Of a stretch of 64,000 nt of DNA, positions 1 to 8,718 are shown piece after piece; positions within the stretch are counted from its first letter, which is position 1; each line of letters opens with the position of its first letter. The notes below the pieces were generated by a model. That model saw only the letters and a program-made list of their open reading frames with translations, was not told the origin of the DNA and ran no database searches. Position numbers and translations under genes: made by a program. Source of the stretch: an uncultured Elusimicrobia bacterium (GTDB lineage Bacteria; Elusimicrobiota; Elusimicrobia; Elusimicrobiales; UBA9959); the NCBI GenBank assembly GCA_903879915.1, contig CAIRNJ010000055.1, forward strand, positions 1 through 64,000, in the 5' to 3' direction.

Positions 1-40
1 CATCTGGCCTGTGGGCTCATCATAAAAGTCTCCCGGAAGG

Positions 41-110
41 GCATAGCCCCTTCGGTAACATCTTAGATGATTCAACGATACCCGCTTCGGTAACATTTTA
101 GTTGATTGAA
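41..110. repeat. Two imperfect tandem copies of a ~34-bp unit
   Basis: The motif CTTCGGTAACAT followed by a TTAGNTGATT-like tail occurs at 50-76 and again at 84-110, with partly matching bases before each copy. The first copy also forms the right arm of a short hairpin (CCGGAAGG to CCTTCGG, about 34-56). The repeat lies 50-120 nt upstream of the secreted protein starting at 164, so it may be an operator or leader structure. It matches no riboswitch family that I recognise. Confidence 0.5.
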
Positions 111-163
111 TACGCATCCTTGCGCATAGGCCTTATGGAAGCTAGACTATAAACGGAGGACAT

Positions 164-994
164 ATGAAAATAATAAAAACAACCATGGCTCTGGCAACGA
201 TACTTTCAATAGTTCCCGCCTTCCTCTCAGCGCAGGGGGAGCAGTTCTCCGAAAAAGATTATTATACGGTCAAGGACTCGGCCGTCACGCTTACGGCCTC
301 AGAAGCGGGCGCAGCCGCCGTCCCCCCCGAACTTCCCGTCCTTACCCCGCTCAAGGGCGCGGAGGGCGGCTTAGCCAACGCCGGGCTGGCCGCCTGGGGC
401 GTTATTACCAGCGGGGCTCCCAGCGCCGGCTACGCCTCCGCCTACGCCAGCGCCATCCCCGGCTTCTCCTTCAGCTGGGGCAACATCACCGGCTGGCAGG
501 GCCCCAAGCAGATGGTCTACCAGTACAAGGTCACCAACCTGATGGGCGTGGACGTGATAAATGTAAAGTACAAGATCTCTTTCTTCTACGGCGGCACCGA
601 GGATTACAGCGGGAAGGAGGACTCCCGCCTGGATAACTATGTGGCCCAGGCCACCGGGCAGGCCCCGACGAAAGACGACAAGATACACGGCCGCTATATC
701 ACCAACTTCACCGTGCAGCCGGTCAGCGTGAACGTGAAATGGGGCTGGAAATTCGACCTGACGGTCAGGATGTCCGACCCGATGAACATCGGGACCAAGA
801 TGAACCCCGTGGCCGCCCTGCAGGCCTCCCTGAACTGGACGCAGAGCACGCCCTTCTCCACCAACGGCGGCACCCTCACCTACAACGTCGATGGCCTGGG
901 GAATTTCAAGGACCTGACCAAAGAGGAAATGGACCGGACCGGCGAAATAGGCCCGGTGCAGGTCTCGAAAACCGCGAAGGTCACCTGGAACTAA
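164..994 (+). CDS. Secreted protein of unknown function (276 aa)
   Basis: I do not recognise the family. The N-terminus is a clear Sec signal peptide (KIIK followed by a hydrophobic stretch, likely cleaved after SAQ near residue 24). The mature part is rich in Gly, Ala and aromatic residues and ends in an alternating pattern of the type NGGTLTYNVDGLGNF, which suggests beta structure; no catalytic motif or lipobox is visible. The start is supported by a strong Shine-Dalgarno site (GGAGG at 155-159) four bases before the ATG. The gene stands alone and ends at the symmetric terminator at 1013-1042. Likely periplasmic or cell-surface, by inference from the signal peptide only. Confidence 0.75.
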   Translation: MKIIKTTMALATILSIVPAFLSAQGEQFSEKDYYTVKDSAVTLTASEAGAAAVPPELPVLTPLKGAEGGLANAGLAAWGVITSGAPSAGYASAYASAIPGFSFSWGNITGWQGPKQMVYQYKVTNLMGVDVINVKYKISFFYGGTEDYSGKEDSRLDNYVAQATGQAPTKDDKIHGRYITNFTVQPVSVNVKWGWKFDLTVRMSDPMNIGTKMNPVAALQASLNWTQSTPFSTNGGTLTYNVDGLGNFKDLTKEEMDRTGEIGPVQVSKTAKVTWN

Positions 995-1012
995 AGGAAT
1001 TATTAAGTAAAT

Positions 1013-1042
1013 AAAAAACCCCGGGGCCGCCCGGGGTTTTTT
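1013..1042. terminator. Bidirectional intrinsic terminator
   Basis: A perfect inverted repeat (A6CCCCGGG / CCCGGGGT6) with a four-base loop sits between two convergent genes. The A-tract on one side and the T-tract on the other let it stop transcription from both strands. Confidence 0.9.
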
Positions 1043-1060
1043 ATTGCCCGCCGCCGGCCT

Positions 1061-1555
1061 TCAGCCTTCGGCCTTTGTGCCGCAGCATTTCTTGTATTTC
1101 TTGCCGGAACCGCAGGGGCAGGGCTCGTTGCGCCCCACTTTCGGCTCCTCGCGCCGCACGGTCTCTATCTTTACCGCCTCTCCTCCCTGCAGCACCTCCG
1201 GATGTTTCTGCATCCATTTCTTAACTTCCTTGTCGTCGTTTATATCCACCTTGGCTACAAGCATCTTGCGGTAGATGCTGATGATCAGGGCGCGCTGCTG
1301 CGGGGCTTTTGCCTGCGCGAGGATGTGGGGAGAGATCTTGTTCAGCTCCTCCGCCAGCTCGTCGTTGGTTTTTTCCTCGGGGCTCTTTGCCTTCACTACC
1401 GCCGGCCGCTCGGGCGCCGGGGCGGGCGCTGCCGGCTTCGGCGCCGCCGGCGCCGGGGCGGGCGCGCCGGCTTTCTCCGGCGCGGCGGACAGTACGGCCG
1501 CCTTGGCGGCCTCATCCTTGGTACCTACGAGCTTTTTAAGAAAATCCCATGCCAT
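1061..1555 (-). CDS. SEC-C motif protein (164 aa)
   Basis: The C-terminus carries a textbook SEC-C zinc-binding motif: [19 protein letters not shown] at residues 141-159, with Cys146, Cys148, Cys157 and Cys158 as the presumed ligands. In SecA this module binds zinc and SecB; in small proteins it is a general interaction module. Ahead of it are a short N-terminal helix, an Ala/Pro-rich linker (about 20-55) and a charged helical stretch (about 58-125) that I do not recognise. A Shine-Dalgarno site (GGAGG) precedes the ATG. It is the last gene of a leftward run after buk and ptb (40 nt gap) and ends at the 1013-1042 terminator. The motif is certain, the role unknown; nothing in the sequence links it to butyrate metabolism beyond position. 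Confidence 0.85.
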   Translation of the reverse strand: MAWDFLKKLVGTKDEAAKAAVLSAAPEKAGAPAPAPAAPKPAAPAPAPERPAVVKAKSPEEKTNDELAEELNKISPHILAQAKAPQQRALIISIYRKMLVAKVDINDDKEVKKWMQKHPEVLQGGEAVKIETVRREEPKVGRNEPCPCGSGKKYKKCCGTKAEG

Positions 1556-1595
1556 ATATAGATCCTCCTGGTAATTTCCGAAGCCGGCGGTCCTC

Positions 1596-2528
1596 TTAGT
1601 TTACGGCCACCTTGGCCGCGTCCTTAAGATAACACGCCAGCGCTATAGAGTGAAGTTTGGTGACCGGGGAATCCGTCCTGGACGGCAATATCACCGGGAT
1701 ATTCGAACCCGCCAGCAGCGTGGCCGATTTCATGCCCGCGCCGAAGAAAGACAGGCACTTGTAGACCGGGTTCGCGCTGTCCAGGTCGGGGAACAGGGCT
1801 ATGTCCGTATCGCCGGGGACGCTGGCGCCCTTGATGCCTTTTTCGGCGGCCAGTTCCTTGGAGAACGAGATATACACGTCGTAAGGCCCCTCCACCACGC
1901 AGTTCTTTATGGAACCCTCCCTGTTCATTTTCACGAGGGCTTCCGCGTCCAGCGTGCTGGGGATACTGGGGTTCACCTTCTCCACGGGGCAGATTACGGA
2001 CACTTTCGGCGTTTCCACGCCCAGCATCCGCATCATGTCCACGGCGTTGCGCACGATCTTGGCCTTCTGCTCCAGCGTGGGGCTGATCATGATGGCCGCG
2101 TCGGTGACGGCGAAAAGCTTGTGGTAGTTGGCCAGCTCGAACAGCACGAAATGGCTGAGCACGGTGCCTTCCGCCACGGCGCCCACTTCCTTGCGCAGGA
2201 TGGCCTTCATGTAGAACTTGGTGTCCACCAGGCCTTTCACCAGGAAATCCCCTTTGCCGGCCTTCACCAGGTCCACGGCCAGGTTGCACATCTCCGCGTA
2301 GTCCGACTTGTCTACCAGCTCGAAAATATCCAGCTTAAGCCCCACCTTGGCGGCCATGGCTTCCACCTGAGCTTTGGGCCCGATAAGGATGCCGCCTGAA
2401 ATTATATTGTTGTCCACGCCCATCTTGCAGGCGGTAAGCACCTCGTCGTTATTGGCGCCCGGCACCACGATGCGGTTGGTCTTGCCGCGCACCAGCCCCA
2501 GCAGTTCGTCAAAGTTCTTGAATTTCAT
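1596..2528 (-). CDS. ptb: Phosphate butyryltransferase / phosphate acyltransferase
   Basis: A 310-residue PTA/PTB-family enzyme, close to the usual ~300. It converts an acyl-CoA (butyryl-CoA or a branched short-chain acyl-CoA) and phosphate to acyl phosphate and CoA in the cytoplasm. Family features include the early [11 protein letters not shown] segment, the [16 protein letters not shown] segment, [15 protein letters not shown] and the C-terminal [19 protein letters not shown] lies before the ATG. It follows buk by 33 nt on the same strand, the standard pairing in which Buk uses the acyl phosphate to make ATP. The exact acyl chain cannot be read from the sequence. A phosphate acetyltransferase role is possible but less likely beside a butyrate kinase. 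Confidence 0.93.
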   Translation of the reverse strand: MKFKNFDELLGLVRGKTNRIVVPGANNDEVLTACKMGVDNNIISGGILIGPKAQVEAMAAKVGLKLDIFELVDKSDYAEMCNLAVDLVKAGKGDFLVKGLVDTKFYMKAILRKEVGAVAEGTVLSHFVLFELANYHKLFAVTDAAIMISPTLEQKAKIVRNAVDMMRMLGVETPKVSVICPVEKVNPSIPSTLDAEALVKMNREGSIKNCVVEGPYDVYISFSKELAAEKGIKGASVPGDTDIALFPDLDSANPVYKCLSFFGAGMKSATLLAGSNIPVILPSRTDSPVTKLHSIALACYLKDAAKVAVN

Positions 2529-2561
2529 TTATCCTCCGGAGTCGTTCAGATTGCCGCAAAT

Positions 2562-3680
2562 TCAATATTTCTTTATTTTCGACGGGTGCCTGAGCGCTAT
2601 CTCGGCCGCCGCGCGCAGCGCCGTCATCTCGTCGCCGCCGGGGTAGGAGAGCACCTGCGCTATCCAGCCCACGCGCCGCTTGATCTCGGGCACCAGCACC
2701 TTGTCGTAGGCGAGCCCCCCGGTCAGCACTATCGCGTCCACCCTGCCTTCCAGCACGCAGGCCATCGCGCCTATCTCCTTGCAGATCTGGTAGCCCATCG
2801 CGTCCACCGCCTCGCGGGCCTCTTCGCGGGTCATCTTGTCGGGGTCTATGCCGGAGCCGGGCTTGATCTCTCCGGTCAGGATATATTTCTCCAGCGCCAC
2901 GCAGTCGGACGTGCCGGTGTAAGCCACCAGGCCGCCGCGGCCCTTGAGCTTGAGCATCATATCCTGCTGGCTGTACTTGCCGCTGAAGCACATCTTCACC
3001 AGGCCGCCGGCCGGCACGCCGCCGGAGCGCTGCGGGGTGAACGGCCCGTCGCCGTTGAGCGCGTTGTTGACGTCTATGACGCGCCCGCCCATGTGCGCCC
3101 CCACCGAGATGCCGCCGCCGCCGTGCATGACGATCAGCCGGCATTCCTCGTACGGCTTGCCGAGCTGGCGCGCCGCGTGGCGCGCGCAGCGCTTCTGGTT
3201 CAGCGCGTGAAAAATGGAGATGCGCGGGTTCTCCGGCATGCCGGAGTAGCGCGCGAGCGGCAGCATCTCGTCGACCACGACGGGATCGGCGATGAAAGCT
3301 TTTATGCCGTTGGCGCCGGCGATGTCGTGCGCTATGATGCCGCCGAGGTTGGAGGAATGGTCGCCCAGCACGCCCTCTTTCAGGTCGGCCAGCAGCGCGT
3401 CGTCCACCGCGTAGACGCCGCCCTCGATGGGCTTCACCAGACCGCCGCGGCCGATGACCGCGTGCAGCTCCTTCACGTCCACCCCGTGTTCCTTCAGCGC
3501 CTCCAGCGCCATGCGCTTGCGCAGCTCGAACTGGGCGGTTATCTTCTCTAGTTCGTAAGGCTTCAGGTCTTCGGGGCTGTAGCGGACGGTCTTATGGAAG
3601 ACCTCAGCCTCGCCGCGGAAATAGCTTACTTCGTCCGAGGTCGACCCCGGGTTTATGACGAGTATGTTATAGTCGGCCAT
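2562..3680 (-). CDS. buk: Butyrate kinase
   Basis: A 372-residue member of the acetate/butyrate kinase (ASKHA) family, slightly longer than the usual ~355. It interconverts butyryl phosphate + ADP and butyrate + ATP. Visible signatures are the N-terminal phosphate loop INPGSTSDEVS, the MHGGGGISVGAHMGGRVID motif and the following NALNGDGPFTPQRSGGVP. GGGGAG precedes the ATG. It sits 8 nt after a DUF4185 gene and 33 nt before ptb, so the genes are almost surely co-transcribed. Together with ptb it gives substrate-level ATP from a short-chain acyl-CoA, or activates scavenged acids in reverse. Confidence 0.95.
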   Translation of the reverse strand: MADYNILVINPGSTSDEVSYFRGEAEVFHKTVRYSPEDLKPYELEKITAQFELRKRMALEALKEHGVDVKELHAVIGRGGLVKPIEGGVYAVDDALLADLKEGVLGDHSSNLGGIIAHDIAGANGIKAFIADPVVVDEMLPLARYSGMPENPRISIFHALNQKRCARHAARQLGKPYEECRLIVMHGGGGISVGAHMGGRVIDVNNALNGDGPFTPQRSGGVPAGGLVKMCFSGKYSQQDMMLKLKGRGGLVAYTGTSDCVALEKYILTGEIKPGSGIDPDKMTREEAREAVDAMGYQICKEIGAMACVLEGRVDAIVLTGGLAYDKVLVPEIKRRVGWIAQVLSYPGGDEMTALRAAAEIALRHPSKIKKY

Positions 3681-3688
3681 GTTCTCCC

Positions 3689-4810
3689 CTATTTGAAGTT
3701 TATTTCGTACAGGTACGGCACGTTCTTCTTTTCCAGCGTGAGATAGACGGTCTGCCCCTTCCGGGCGGCGAAGACGGCGTGTTCTTTAGCGCCGTCGCAG
3801 TATTCTTCCTTTTTACAGGCCAGCAGCCGCTGGGGGTCGCTCCACGGTCCCCAGGGATAGGAAGCGGTCCTGGCCAGCACGCCGCCCGAGACCGCGTCCG
3901 TGTACACGGCCAGGTAGCTCTTCAGGAAATCATTGTAGGAGACGGAAAATTCCTCCGGGGCATTGTCCAGCACGGGCGAAGCCTCGGAAACGTCCTCCGT
4001 CCAGGAACCGGCCGGGACTTCCAGGCTGTAGTACGAATATTTTTCCCGCGAGGAGAGGTCCTCCGGCTTTACCCTGGCCAGTACCGCGCCGTATTCCCCG
4101 GGGGCGTTCATCGCGCGGCCGTACACATAGATCCAGCCGTCCTCGTCGGCCCATGCCGCGCTGCCGAACGCGGGCTCGATGTCGTCCCAAAGGCAATAGC
4201 CTGCGGCGCTGCGCGCTTTCTGGTAGGGGCCGCCCGGTTTTTCCGCCCGGGCCACTCCCTGTCCGACGCGGAAATAATCGTAAAGTTCGGGGCCGTAGTT
4301 GTTCAGCACCGAATAAAAGAAATAATACCTGCCGCCGGCCGTCACGCCGGCCCTGGGCCGGAATTTGCGGGCCTGGCTGTACTCCTTCATCTCCGCGGAA
4401 AGCAGGGGCAGAGGCCAGCCGTTCTCGTCCTTAATGTAGCCTAAAGCGCCGCGCTGCGCCTCCGGGGCCGTGCTTTGCGAGATAGCGGCCGCCCCGTCCA
4501 CTATCCCCCACACCGCGGCCTGGCCGTCGTCCTTCACCTCGCCCAGCCATACGTTATTGAGCAGCCACAGCACGCCGCCGTCCGGCAGGGGCAGGGTGTA
4601 ATTCCCACCCTGTCCTACGACCGCGGCGGTAGCCGCCGACTGCGTGAGCAGGGGCGTGCCGCTGGAGATCTCAAAGGGGGGCAGGGCCGCTGTTCGCTGG
4701 GCGAAGGCCGGCGCCGCGCAGAACAGCGCCAGGAGCAGGGCGAATTTCCCCGCCGCGCGCCGCCGGCCGCGGCTGAACGTCGCGTCTGGGTTTATCATTT
4801 TAATTTTCAT
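3689..4810 (-). CDS. Secreted DUF4185-like beta-propeller protein
   Basis: I place the start at 4810 (373 aa) rather than at an in-frame ATG 96 bases upstream, because it gives a compact signal peptide (RRRAAGKFALLLALFCAAPAFA) and has GAGAGG just upstream. The mature protein has repeated blade-like segments: WADEDGWIYVYGRAM, FSVSYNDFLKSYLAVY and RTASYPWGPWSDP. The last two resemble the DUF4185 five-bladed propeller family, which is related in fold to glycoside hydrolases. No substrate can be inferred. It is 8 nt upstream of buk, an odd partner for a cytoplasmic kinase, so the arrangement may be a read-through operon rather than a pathway. Confidence 0.65.
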   Translation of the reverse strand: MKIKMINPDATFSRGRRRAAGKFALLLALFCAAPAFAQRTAALPPFEISSGTPLLTQSAATAAVVGQGGNYTLPLPDGGVLWLLNNVWLGEVKDDGQAAVWGIVDGAAAISQSTAPEAQRGALGYIKDENGWPLPLLSAEMKEYSQARKFRPRAGVTAGGRYYFFYSVLNNYGPELYDYFRVGQGVARAEKPGGPYQKARSAAGYCLWDDIEPAFGSAAWADEDGWIYVYGRAMNAPGEYGAVLARVKPEDLSSREKYSYYSLEVPAGSWTEDVSEASPVLDNAPEEFSVSYNDFLKSYLAVYTDAVSGGVLARTASYPWGPWSDPQRLLACKKEEYCDGAKEHAVFAARKGQTVYLTLEKKNVPYLYEINFK

Positions 4811-4868
4811 CCGCTGGTGACCTCTCGGGAATGCCGGCTGCGGAAAACGGTCAGTGCAATGCGTCCGT

Positions 4869-4892
4869 GTAATTTGAATTATAATATAATAG
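4869..4892 (-). promoter_or_regulatory. A+T-rich promoter-like stretch upstream of the DUF4185-buk-ptb run
   Basis: TTATAATATAATA (4879-4891) stands out in otherwise GC-rich DNA, about 70-80 nt upstream of the start at 4810. Read on the minus strand it offers overlapping -10 hexamers (TATTAT, TATAAT). The same 13-mer occurs at 22428-22440 between divergent genes, which supports a promoter role. No convincing -35 was identified. Confidence 0.45.
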
Positions 4893-5026
4893 AAACCGCG
4901 GGACATGCAACAACGCCCGCCAGACGCCGTATTTTCAGCGCCGGGACGCGGCCCGGGCAGCGGGCGGCGCGGGGCGCCGTAATATAATTGACATTGATTT
5001 CTGCGAAGTTTCTGGTAAACTGTAAT

Positions 5027-8000
5027 ATGCCGTCATGTGGAAAAACCATCAAGCGCCTGGCTTTTGCGGCCCTGCTGCTTTGCCCCGCGCTGACCGCATC
5101 GGCGCTGACCGACCTGCGCCCCACCGTCCCGGACTATACCGCCAGCTCCATCACCTTCTCCTGGAACTCCTCCGGAACTTTCGTGGCGGCCATCTCCACC
5201 AATTCTAATTTTTCCACGCTGATAGCAACCGGCCCGCTGACGCGCAACACCACTGCTTATACGAACCTTAACCTGAACACCACCTATTATTTCCAGGTAA
5301 AGAAGCAGTCCGAAGGCGACGCGGCCTACGCGCTGAACCGGGTCACGGTCTCCACCTGGGCCGCCGCCCCTTCAGCCCCTTACTTCGAGCCGTCCCGTTT
5401 TTCAGCGGTCTCGTCCTCACTGGCCGTGGCCGGGCTGGGCTGGAACACGGGCGGCAACCCGGACTGGACCATTTACGAGGTGCAGTACGCCTCCAACCCC
5501 GCTTTTTCCGGGGCCCTGGCGGCCGACTACCAGCTGGCGGCGGTATCCATAGACGTCGGAGGGCTCGACGCCAATACCACCTATTATTTCAGCATAAGGG
5601 CGCGCGCGTTCCGCGGCGCGTATTCTTCGTCCACCACGGTTATTTCCACCGCCACGATGGCGCTGGAGCTTTCCGGGCTGAGGGAAACTTTGGCTGAGAC
5701 CAGCGTCACGGTGAACTGGGCCCCTGTTTCGGACACCGTACAGGCCCTGACCTCCGAAGGCTACCGTATACTTTATTCTGTTTCAGAACTGATGACCGGC
5801 CCGACAGAGCGGCTGATAGCTGACGCGGCAACGTCCTCCGCCGTTCTCACCCCGCTGACCCGCAACACCACCTACTATTACCGGGCGGGCGCGCTGAACT
5901 GGAACGGCGCGGCCAAGCTCTCGGACAGGCACACCTTTACCACCCTGACCGCGGCCCTGCTGAACTTCCAGAAGCTGTCCGTAGCCGACTACTCGGCGCG
6001 GCTGGGCTGGACGGCGCTCCCGTCCGCCCCGGTCACGGCCACCGCCGCGGGCTACAGGCTCGAGGCTTCCACCAGCGCCGCTTTCGAGACTTACCTTTCC
6101 TCCGGCACCCCGGACGTGCTCTTAAGCACGCTTACGGTCTCCGCGCTGGATTCGAACACCACGTATTATTTCCGGGCGGCGGCGCTGAACGCGGCGGGGA
6201 ACCCCAATTATACCGCCGTCGTAGATTCGGTGACGCTGGCCGCGCCGATCCCCGAGAACCAGACCTACACCGTGCCGGACACCATGAGCTTGGAGGTGTT
6301 CTTCAACCCGCTGCCTCCCGCCCCCCCGGGCATCTCCTGCGAAGGCTATCGGCTCGAGGCTTCCACCCTGCCTTTCGGCGCCGGAGGGACGGTGATATCC
6401 TCCGTTACGCACGACAACCAGCTGGACCGGCTTGTGGTCCGGGGGCTGGCTTCGAACGTGGACTATTATCTGCGGCTGGGAACGCTTAACTGGCAGGACA
6501 TTCCGAACTACACCGACCTGGACATCACGAGGACGCTCCTGCCGCGGAGCTTTTCCCGGGCCGTCCTCGCCAGCGTGTGGCAGTCCAGCGCCGCGGCGGC
6601 TTTCAGCCCCGGGGACGAAACCCCGGACGGCTTCGTGGCCGAAGCGTCGCTGTACACCTTCCCCAGCGAATTCTTCACCGGGATCTTCGCCAGCTCCGTC
6701 ACCTACGACCCGCAGGTCTCCACGCTGACCATCACGGGCCTGCCGCACAATAAGAAGTTCTATTTCCGCGTGGGAGCGCTTTTCAACGGAGCAACCGTCT
6801 ATCTCAACACCACGCCGTCCCGCGGCTACACGCGCGCGCCGCCCCTGTCCGGCGTCATGGCCGGCGGGGTCTTCTCCTCCAGCGTAACCGTCACCTGGAC
6901 GCCGCTGGCCTCCACGGACTCGAACCACTACCTGCTCGAAGCGGCCGCCGGAGAGGATTTCTCCCCGGTGCTGTTCTTCTCCTCCACCGCGGTAAGTTCG
7001 GAGCCGGGCCTGACCATTGACGGGCTTGAGCCGAACACCAGCTACTATTTCCGCGCCGGGACCTTCAACGAGGAAGGGGACGTCACCTATGTCGTCACCC
7101 CTGCCACCTCCACCCTGGCGAACGCGCCGGTGCCGCGGCCCTTCGGCATCAGTCATTCCACCCTGACGCTCAACTGGCTGCCCGACTCGAACCCGCCGGA
7201 CACGCTCTACCGGGCGGAGCTCGCGGACAATTCCGGGTTCCTCTCCCTCTCCTCCTCCGTCACCGCGCTTACCTCCACTACTTTCGAAGGGCTGGCGTCC
7301 AACAACCCCTACTGGTCGCGCGTTACGGCCGTCAACCGCCTCGGCCGGGAAACTCCGACGGTGAGCTTCTCTTCCATAGCCACCGCCGCCGACTTCCCGG
7401 GCTACGCCGCCTATTCGGACGTAGGCGTCACGTCGGTCACGGTCAACTGGACCCCCGGCCTTAACCCGGCGGGAACTTCCTACCTGGTGGGAGTTTCCAC
7501 GAACACTGATTTTTCCGCCGTAATCGAAACCACGACCCTCAATTACCAGGCGTCGTTCGGCGGGCTCATTTCAAATGCCAGCTACTATCTGCGCGTAGGG
7601 GCCCTGAACCTGGACGGTCTGGCCACCGATCCGGCCACGCCGCTGGGCACCGCGCTGACCCGGCCCGCCACCGCTTATATTTTTCCCGTTACAACGCAGA
7701 CGTTCACGGCTTTCATGATAGACGGCTTCTCGGTCAACTGGGGCGGCAACGGAAACTCCCCTCTTACGCGCTACACCGTGGAGATCTCCACCATGCCGGA
7801 GGCTTTCTTCGTCATGTACGCCTCGCGTTCCGTAACAGCCGAAACCTGCCCGTTCTCGGACCTGCCCATGAACACCACTTACTGGGCGCGCATCCAGGCC
7901 GAGGGGCAGAGCGGGCTCCTGTCCGACTTCGTCTCCACCGGCACGGCGCGCACGCTGATGGTCTCGCACCTGCATGCGGTAGCGCAGAAGGACAATACTA

Positions 8001-8662
8001 TTTCCCTTGCGACCTCCTACGGCACCATCTCGGTTTACCTGCCCAGGGGCTCGCTGGGCAGTTCCACGATAATAGACCTCAGGCCGGTTTCCGTCTTCGC
8101 CCCGCCCGCTTCCGCGGTGGCGGACCTGCGGCCCACCGGCATCGGCATCTCGATAACGTACTACCCGGCCCCGCTGATCCTCAACTCCATCACTATTACG
8201 CTTCCTTACAGGCCGGGAAACCTCCCCGGAGGGACCGACAGGGCGAAGCTGGTCATCGCGCTTTACGACGAGATAAGCGGCATATGGGTGCCGCTGCCTT
8301 CCGTTTCCGACACCGCCGGCAACAGGGTGGTGGCCCAGACCTGGCATTTGTCCACTTTCCAGCTGATGGAAGCGGTTTCACAGACGGCCCTGGCGGAAGC
8401 CAAGATCTACCCTAACCCGTACAAGCCGAACACCACGGCCGAGGTGATGCACTTCACCAATATGACCCCGTACGCAAAGGTCAGGATCTACACTTTCCTG
8501 GGCGAACTGGTGCGCGACCTGAAAGCGGACGTCAACGGCATGGCTTACTGGGACGGGCGGAACAACGCCGGAGAGAAAGCCGCCAGCGGCGTCTATATCG
8601 CTTACATACGCAGCAGCGACAAAAAGAAAGACAAGACTTTCAAGATCGCGCTGGAAAGATAA
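5027..8662 (+). CDS. Giant FN3-repeat surface protein with ZU5-like and FlgD-like C-terminal domains
   Basis: The 1211-residue protein has a signal peptide (SCGKTIKRLAFAALLLCPA...) and about ten fibronectin type III-like repeats of ~95-105 residues. Each is marked by an N-[TAS]-x-YY-x-R core near its end (NTTYYFRAAALN, NTSYYFRAGTFN, NASYYLRVGALN). Around residues 990-1110 is a region resembling a ZU5-like module (SYGTISVYLPRGSLG). The last ~85 residues have the FlgD-like/type IX sorting pattern: IYPNPYKP, VRIYTFLGELVRDL, YWDGRNNAGEKAASGVY. In Bacteroidetes such C-terminal domains direct export by the type IX system. The PorV-like gene 57 nt downstream fits that picture. I take ATG 5027 rather than TTG 4988: a -10-like TAAACT ends 5 nt before it and there is no Shine-Dalgarno site. 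Confidence 0.85.
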   Translation: MPSCGKTIKRLAFAALLLCPALTASALTDLRPTVPDYTASSITFSWNSSGTFVAAISTNSNFSTLIATGPLTRNTTAYTNLNLNTTYYFQVKKQSEGDAAYALNRVTVSTWAAAPSAPYFEPSRFSAVSSSLAVAGLGWNTGGNPDWTIYEVQYASNPAFSGALAADYQLAAVSIDVGGLDANTTYYFSIRARAFRGAYSSSTTVISTATMALELSGLRETLAETSVTVNWAPVSDTVQALTSEGYRILYSVSELMTGPTERLIADAATSSAVLTPLTRNTTYYYRAGALNWNGAAKLSDRHTFTTLTAALLNFQKLSVADYSARLGWTALPSAPVTATAAGYRLEASTSAAFETYLSSGTPDVLLSTLTVSALDSNTTYYFRAAALNAAGNPNYTAVVDSVTLAAPIPENQTYTVPDTMSLEVFFNPLPPAPPGISCEGYRLEASTLPFGAGGTVISSVTHDNQLDRLVVRGLASNVDYYLRLGTLNWQDIPNYTDLDITRTLLPRSFSRAVLASVWQSSAAAAFSPGDETPDGFVAEASLYTFPSEFFTGIFASSVTYDPQVSTLTITGLPHNKKFYFRVGALFNGATVYLNTTPSRGYTRAPPLSGVMAGGVFSSSVTVTWTPLASTDSNHYLLEAAAGEDFSPVLFFSSTAVSSEPGLTIDGLEPNTSYYFRAGTFNEEGDVTYVVTPATSTLANAPVPRPFGISHSTLTLNWLPDSNPPDTLYRAELADNSGFLSLSSSVTALTSTTFEGLASNNPYWSRVTAVNRLGRETPTVSFSSIATAADFPGYAAYSDVGVTSVTVNWTPGLNPAGTSYLVGVSTNTDFSAVIETTTLNYQASFGGLISNASYYLRVGALNLDGLATDPATPLGTALTRPATAYIFPVTTQTFTAFMIDGFSVNWGGNGNSPLTRYTVEISTMPEAFFVMYASRSVTAETCPFSDLPMNTTYWARIQAEGQSGLLSDFVSTGTARTLMVSHLHAVAQKDNTISLATSYGTISVYLPRGSLGSSTIIDLRPVSVFAPPASAVADLRPTGIGISITYYPAPLILNSITITLPYRPGNLPGGTDRAKLVIALYDEISGIWVPLPSVSDTAGNRVVAQTWHLSTFQLMEAVSQTALAEAKIYPNPYKPNTTAEVMHFTNMTPYAKVRIYTFLGELVRDLKADVNGMAYWDGRNNAGEKAASGVYIAYIRSSDKKKDKTFKIALER

Positions 8663-8663
8663 A

Positions 8664-8701
8664 GGGACCGGGAATCGGGGATCGGGAGTCGGGCGTCGGG
8701 G
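8664..8701 (+). repeat. G-rich 7-nt tandem repeat with G-quadruplex potential
   Basis: Six runs of three or four G are separated by 3-4 bases on the coding strand, in units of the form (A/G)TCGGGN. It occupies most of the 56-bp spacer between the FN3 protein and the PorV-like gene. The spacing meets the usual G-quadruplex pattern (G3+N1-7 repeated four or more times). Confidence 0.8.
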
Positions 8702-8718
8702 ACAGAAGACGGGAGCTT

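Noticed and set aside
1-163. A riboswitch upstream of the first gene
   Set aside because: A short hairpin and tandem repeats are present, but no conserved core of any riboswitch class that I know.
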